Shown here one piece after another: positions 61,601 to 64,000 of a stretch of DNA of 64,000 nt. Both the position numbers and the translations under genes were made by a program. The notes under the pieces were generated by a model. That model made no database searches. It was not told the DNA's origin and saw nothing but the letters and a program-made list of their open reading frames with translations. Source of the DNA: Manis javanica (Eukaryota > Chordata > Mammalia > Pholidota > Manidae); NCBI RefSeq assembly GCF_040802235.1, contig NC_133158.1, forward strand, positions 155,818,401 to 155,882,400, written 5' to 3'. Each line of letters starts with the position of its first letter. Position 1 is the first letter of the stretch.

Positions 61601-61874
61601 ATGGGAAGGTCCACACCCAGTTATTCTCTGCACCCCCTCGGCCGCCAAGCTCTCACTGCCTGATAACTCTGTCACCCCTTGGATTCATATCTCCAGGTTG
61701 AAACCAAATACCCAAGACCCACCTTCTCTGGACACCCAAGACCCATCAGTCACAATCCAGAGTCCTTCGGATACAGCCCAAGACGCTGTCTCCTCTACCA
61801 CGCCTCATCCCTCTGATCCCTTGAAGCTCCGCATCTCCCGTGCACCCTCTTTGCCATCCATACCTGAATCATGA
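58578..61874 (+). pseudogene. pol: pol (reverse transcriptase, RNase H, integrase), four stops
   Basis: One reading phase carries the whole of Pol. RT: LPQGF block near 59217 and the YVDD catalytic motif at 59319-59330. RNase H: catalytic Asp in FTDGSS (60231), Glu in AELIA (about 60346), Asp in YTDSKYV (about 60405) and Asp in KADRVA (about 60616). Integrase: HX3H (about 60748-60762) with CX2C (about 60855) zinc-binding residues, and the catalytic D,D,E at 60954, 61128 and 61236, the last two spaced DX35E. A C-terminal WEGPHPVIL-type block lies near 61604. The phase is interrupted by TAG 59349 (six codons after YVDD), TGA 59511, TGA 59676 and TGA 60978. The frame ends at TGA 61872, overlapping the env ATG. 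All catalytic residues checked are intact, so decay is by stops only. Confidence 0.92.
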
Positions 61875-63539
61875 CTTTTTCCTCCTTTACTGCTCTCTCG
61901 CTTTTTTCCCTCATTCCTATTGTCTTCCCTGCCGCCCCACCCTCCTTTGTATGGCGATTCAAAGTCAAGCAGACTTACACACAGCATCTAACAAAAGTTA
62001 CTGCCCTCATTGCCACATCAGACTGCCCTCTGAAAGGCTTCTCTGAGCCTTTGTACCTCCACTTTCCTCCCTCCACTGAAGTATTCATTTACAGCTACCT
62101 TTATTCTCTCTACCTCTGCTTCCTCTATGACCAAAGACAAGCCTATTGCAGGCGATGGCAAGACACCTACGGGGGATGCCCCTACTGGTCTTGCACCATT
62201 CACTACATGGGTGACTTCCAGTACCCACAGTATTACTCCTCCAACCGTTTCATGAAATATCCCAATGGCTCATTCTCCTTATCAATCCCAGATCCCTGGG
62301 ACTCTCGATGGGCTGCTGGAGTAACAGCCTCAGTTTACTACAAGGGGTCCTCGACCCCCCATGGTACCCTTCATATCTCTCAAGAGTATGTTCCCTCTCG
62401 CTCCCAGATCTCTCAAGTTGCATCAGATATCAGACATTTTGAAAAAGTCATTATCCAAACTCTTGACGGCGCCTCTTCATCTTCTTATTCCTCCTACTCT
62501 TGGTTACAGCTCATTCAAGACACCACCATCTTTCTCAACCACACCCTCAACACCGCCAATTGTTTCTTGTGCGCATCACTACAGCGCCCACTGCTGGCCG
62601 CCGTGCCCCTTAATATTTCCAACTACCCCTTTTATACAGAAGGACAACCCCTCCGTCCCCTGGCAGACATACCCCTATGGGAACCAAAATACCCAGATAA
62701 TCTCACCATCCACCACTGTGTAGGCCCAACTCCACCCCCCTCCAGTGCACTTCACCCCTACCTCTGGCTCTAAGACTTTTACACAACCGGGACACTTCTT
62801 TTGGTGTAATGGCAGCCTTTTCAACTCACTACCTCTCAACTCCGATACACCCTGCATTCTCATCACCCTAATCCCACAGCTTACACTTTACAGCATGGCA
62901 GAATTCCTTGAGCTCCAACCTCCCTTGCACTCGCGCACAAAAAGGGCTGTTTTCCTTCCCATCATGGTCGGTATCTCTTTAATCACCTCAGCCATTGGGG
63001 TGGGGTTTTCAGGAGGAGCCTTGGGTCACTCTCTATGGGCAGTTAGAGATCTCAAAGCCAAACTTGAGGGAGCCCTGACATCCACTGCCGATTCCCTAGC
63101 CTCTCTCCAAAGACAGGTCACTTCGCTAGCTAAAGTCACCCTTCAAAACCGGCGGGCCCTAGATCTGCTTACAGCCGAGAAGGGCGGCACCTGTGTCTTC
63201 CTCCAGGAAGAGTGCTGCTATTACATCAACGAATCCGGCATTGTAGAAACTGACATCACCAAACTCACTGACCTTGCCTCCAGCCTCCACTCTGCTTCCA
63301 ATTCCAACCCATTCTCTTCAATACTAACAAACCCCCTCCTCACCTGGCTCTGGCCCATTGCAGGCCCCATAATAGTCATTCTTCTCGTCTGTCTCTTCTT
63401 ACCCTGTATAATAAAGTTCATCAAATCCCAAGTCGGAAAAATCTCTAATCAAGCTTTCAACCAGCTTTTACCCAGGAACTACCAGCTTCTGGCCACGGAA
63501 GACCCCTCACCCTCACGTGACCTCCTCACCACATGCTGA
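61871..63539 (+). pseudogene. env: env (SU and TM), frame-broken at the SU/TM side
   Basis: Env mediates attachment and membrane fusion in an active virus. ATG 61871 overlaps the pol stop by ATGA. A hydrophobic signal peptide covers about residues 5-24. The SU frame (61871-62773) has Cys-rich YGGCPYWSC (about 62168) and a CXXC motif, CFLC, at 62561-62572. It ends early at TAA 62771, and homology continues in the next phase from about 62745. The shift probably lies at the C run 62735-62740. The TM frame (to 63539) shows a furin-type site SRTKR (62931-62945), a hydrophobic fusion peptide after it, an immunosuppressive-domain-like segment from 63141, the CX6CC motif (63192-63218) and a membrane anchor (about 63340-63420). 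CXXC with CX6CC is the gamma-type covalent SU-TM pair. The SU is short for the group, so a deletion is possible. Confidence 0.9.
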
Positions 63540-63821
63540 GATGGACCCCTCTCTCCGCTGGAAACTGTTCCTGGAAACAATGGCCGCAGACGCCTGGCTC
63601 CTGACACCCATATCCTCTTGGCACCATTGGAATCAACAGGTCCTCAACCTATGGTTACAGGGAACCTTCATTGATTTCCAACCTGAAGAAGTCCACATCT
63701 ACTCATCCTTACTTTGGGGAGTCCTATCAACCCTTTCCTCCCAATCCTCAAACCCTCACTCCCTTCTCTGCCCCTGTTCAGCAGGAAGCAGTCAGAGAGA
63801 AAGCAACGTCCACAAACCCAT
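63540..63821 (+). other. Region between env and the polypurine tract
   Basis: About 280 bases separate env from the polypurine tract, longer than the few dozen in MLV. A 132-codon frame (63517-63915) overlaps the end of env and runs into the LTR. It begins MTSSPHAEMDPS and has no domain known to me. It may be a chance frame or an old alternative tail; I do not call it a gene. Confidence 0.5.
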
Positions 63822-63839
63822 AGAGGAGAAAGGGGGGAA
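63822..63839 (+). promoter_or_regulatory. Polypurine tract
   Basis: agaggagaaaggggggaa, 18 purines in a row, lies directly before the TG of the 3' LTR. It primes plus-strand DNA synthesis in retroviruses. Its position fixes the LTR start in both copies. Confidence 0.92.
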
Positions 63840-64000
63840 TGAAGGGTCCCCACCAGTAAGATGGCAAACTTCTGGCTTCTTTTCGGGGTCCTCGGTTCCC
63901 ACCGGCGCCACCTGAAGCCCAATCACCTCTCACCCCCCTCCCAATCCCAGCACCTAGCCAACAGCCACCAGCCCCGTAGAAGTAACACCACAATCACCCT
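63840..64000 (+). repeat. 3' LTR, first 161 bp (cut by window end)
   Basis: It matches 54969-55129 without gaps. Differences were counted at six positions: one G/C near the start, a G/A and an A/G close together, a TG/CA pair, and an A/G near the end. The remaining 88 bp or so, with TATA box and poly(A) signal, lie outside the window. Confidence 0.93.

Larger units (their letters stand above)
54969..64000 (+). mobile_element. Endogenous gammaretrovirus-like provirus (class I, ERV-F/Fc-like)
   Basis: All parts of a provirus occur in order on +: LTR, tRNA-Phe primer site, splice donor, repeat-rich leader, gag, pro, pol, env, polypurine tract and the start of a second LTR cut by the window edge at 64000. 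If the 3' LTR has the 5' LTR's length it ends near 64088, giving about 9.1 kb. The group is inferred from the tRNA-Phe site, in-frame UGA between gag and pro, single-frame pol, CXXC in SU and CX6CC in TM. ERV-F/ERV-Fc and HERV-H are the nearest named groups by these traits; a phylogeny was not possible. The copy is defective, with frame breaks near 57665-57700, 58535-58570 and 62733-62740 and pol stops at 59349, 59511, 59676 and 60978. It is much richer in GC and C than the flanks. Confidence 0.93.

Noticed and set aside
1..64000. tRNA or rRNA genes
   Set aside because: No cloverleaf or rRNA core sequence was recognised; the only tRNA-like match is the retroviral primer site.

Overview
The window is nuclear DNA from a placental mammal. 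It is AT-rich and gene-poor, and it is filled with mammalian repeats: L1 of several ages, L2, MIR, MaLR (MLT1-type) LTRs and hAT-Charlie fossils. I found no host protein-coding gene, tRNA, rRNA or CRISPR array. No Alu, rodent B1/B2, ruminant BovB or carnivore tRNA-Lys SINE was recognised. The 3' end of the young L1 looks like a lineage-specific laurasiatherian family; a pangolin is my best guess, from memory of the L1 3' end only and not proven.

Layout. 0-5 kb holds nested old repeats: an LTR inside a MaLR LTR (about 640-1360), a MER20-like hAT fossil, and an old L1 split by a solo LTR (2891-3436) and an MLT1 LTR. 5-20 kb is mostly unrecognised AT-rich DNA with scattered MIRs, one tiny 5'-truncated L1 with a clear target-site duplication (10055-10242), and a TA/TG microsatellite. 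20-25 kb carries two younger L1 copies: a 5'-truncated one on + (20359-21713) and an internally deleted one on - (22588-24840). The second is bracketed by a perfect 13-bp duplication and keeps the 5' UTR end, the endonuclease region and the ORF2 C-terminus, but lacks ORF1 and the reverse-transcriptase core. 25-54 kb holds old L1, L2, MER5A-like and MLT1 fossils between repeat-poor stretches.

The main feature is a nearly complete class I (gammaretrovirus-like) endogenous retrovirus on + from 54969 to the window end. It has a short 249-bp 5' LTR, a primer-binding site matching tRNA-Phe, a splice donor, a leader full of tandem duplications, gag, pro, pol and env in the usual order, a polypurine tract, and the first 161 bp of the 3' LTR. 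The tRNA-Phe site, two CCHC zinc knuckles, the in-frame UGA between gag and pro, and the gamma-type Env (CXXC, CX6CC) suggest the ERV-F/ERV-Fc-HERV-H group. The copy is defective: three frame breaks (gag, pro, and the SU/TM boundary of env) and four in-frame stops in pol. Its LTRs differ at 6 of 161 comparable positions, so it is fairly young. The provirus is GC-rich and its + strand is C-rich, in sharp contrast to its flanks.

The provirus modules would have worked as one transcription unit: LTR promoter, genomic RNA primed by tRNA-Phe, Gag and Gag-Pro-Pol by UGA readthrough, and Env from a spliced RNA using the leader donor. L1 and L2 copies are dead passengers. All repeat boundaries are by eye and approximate unless a target-site duplication or motif fixes them.
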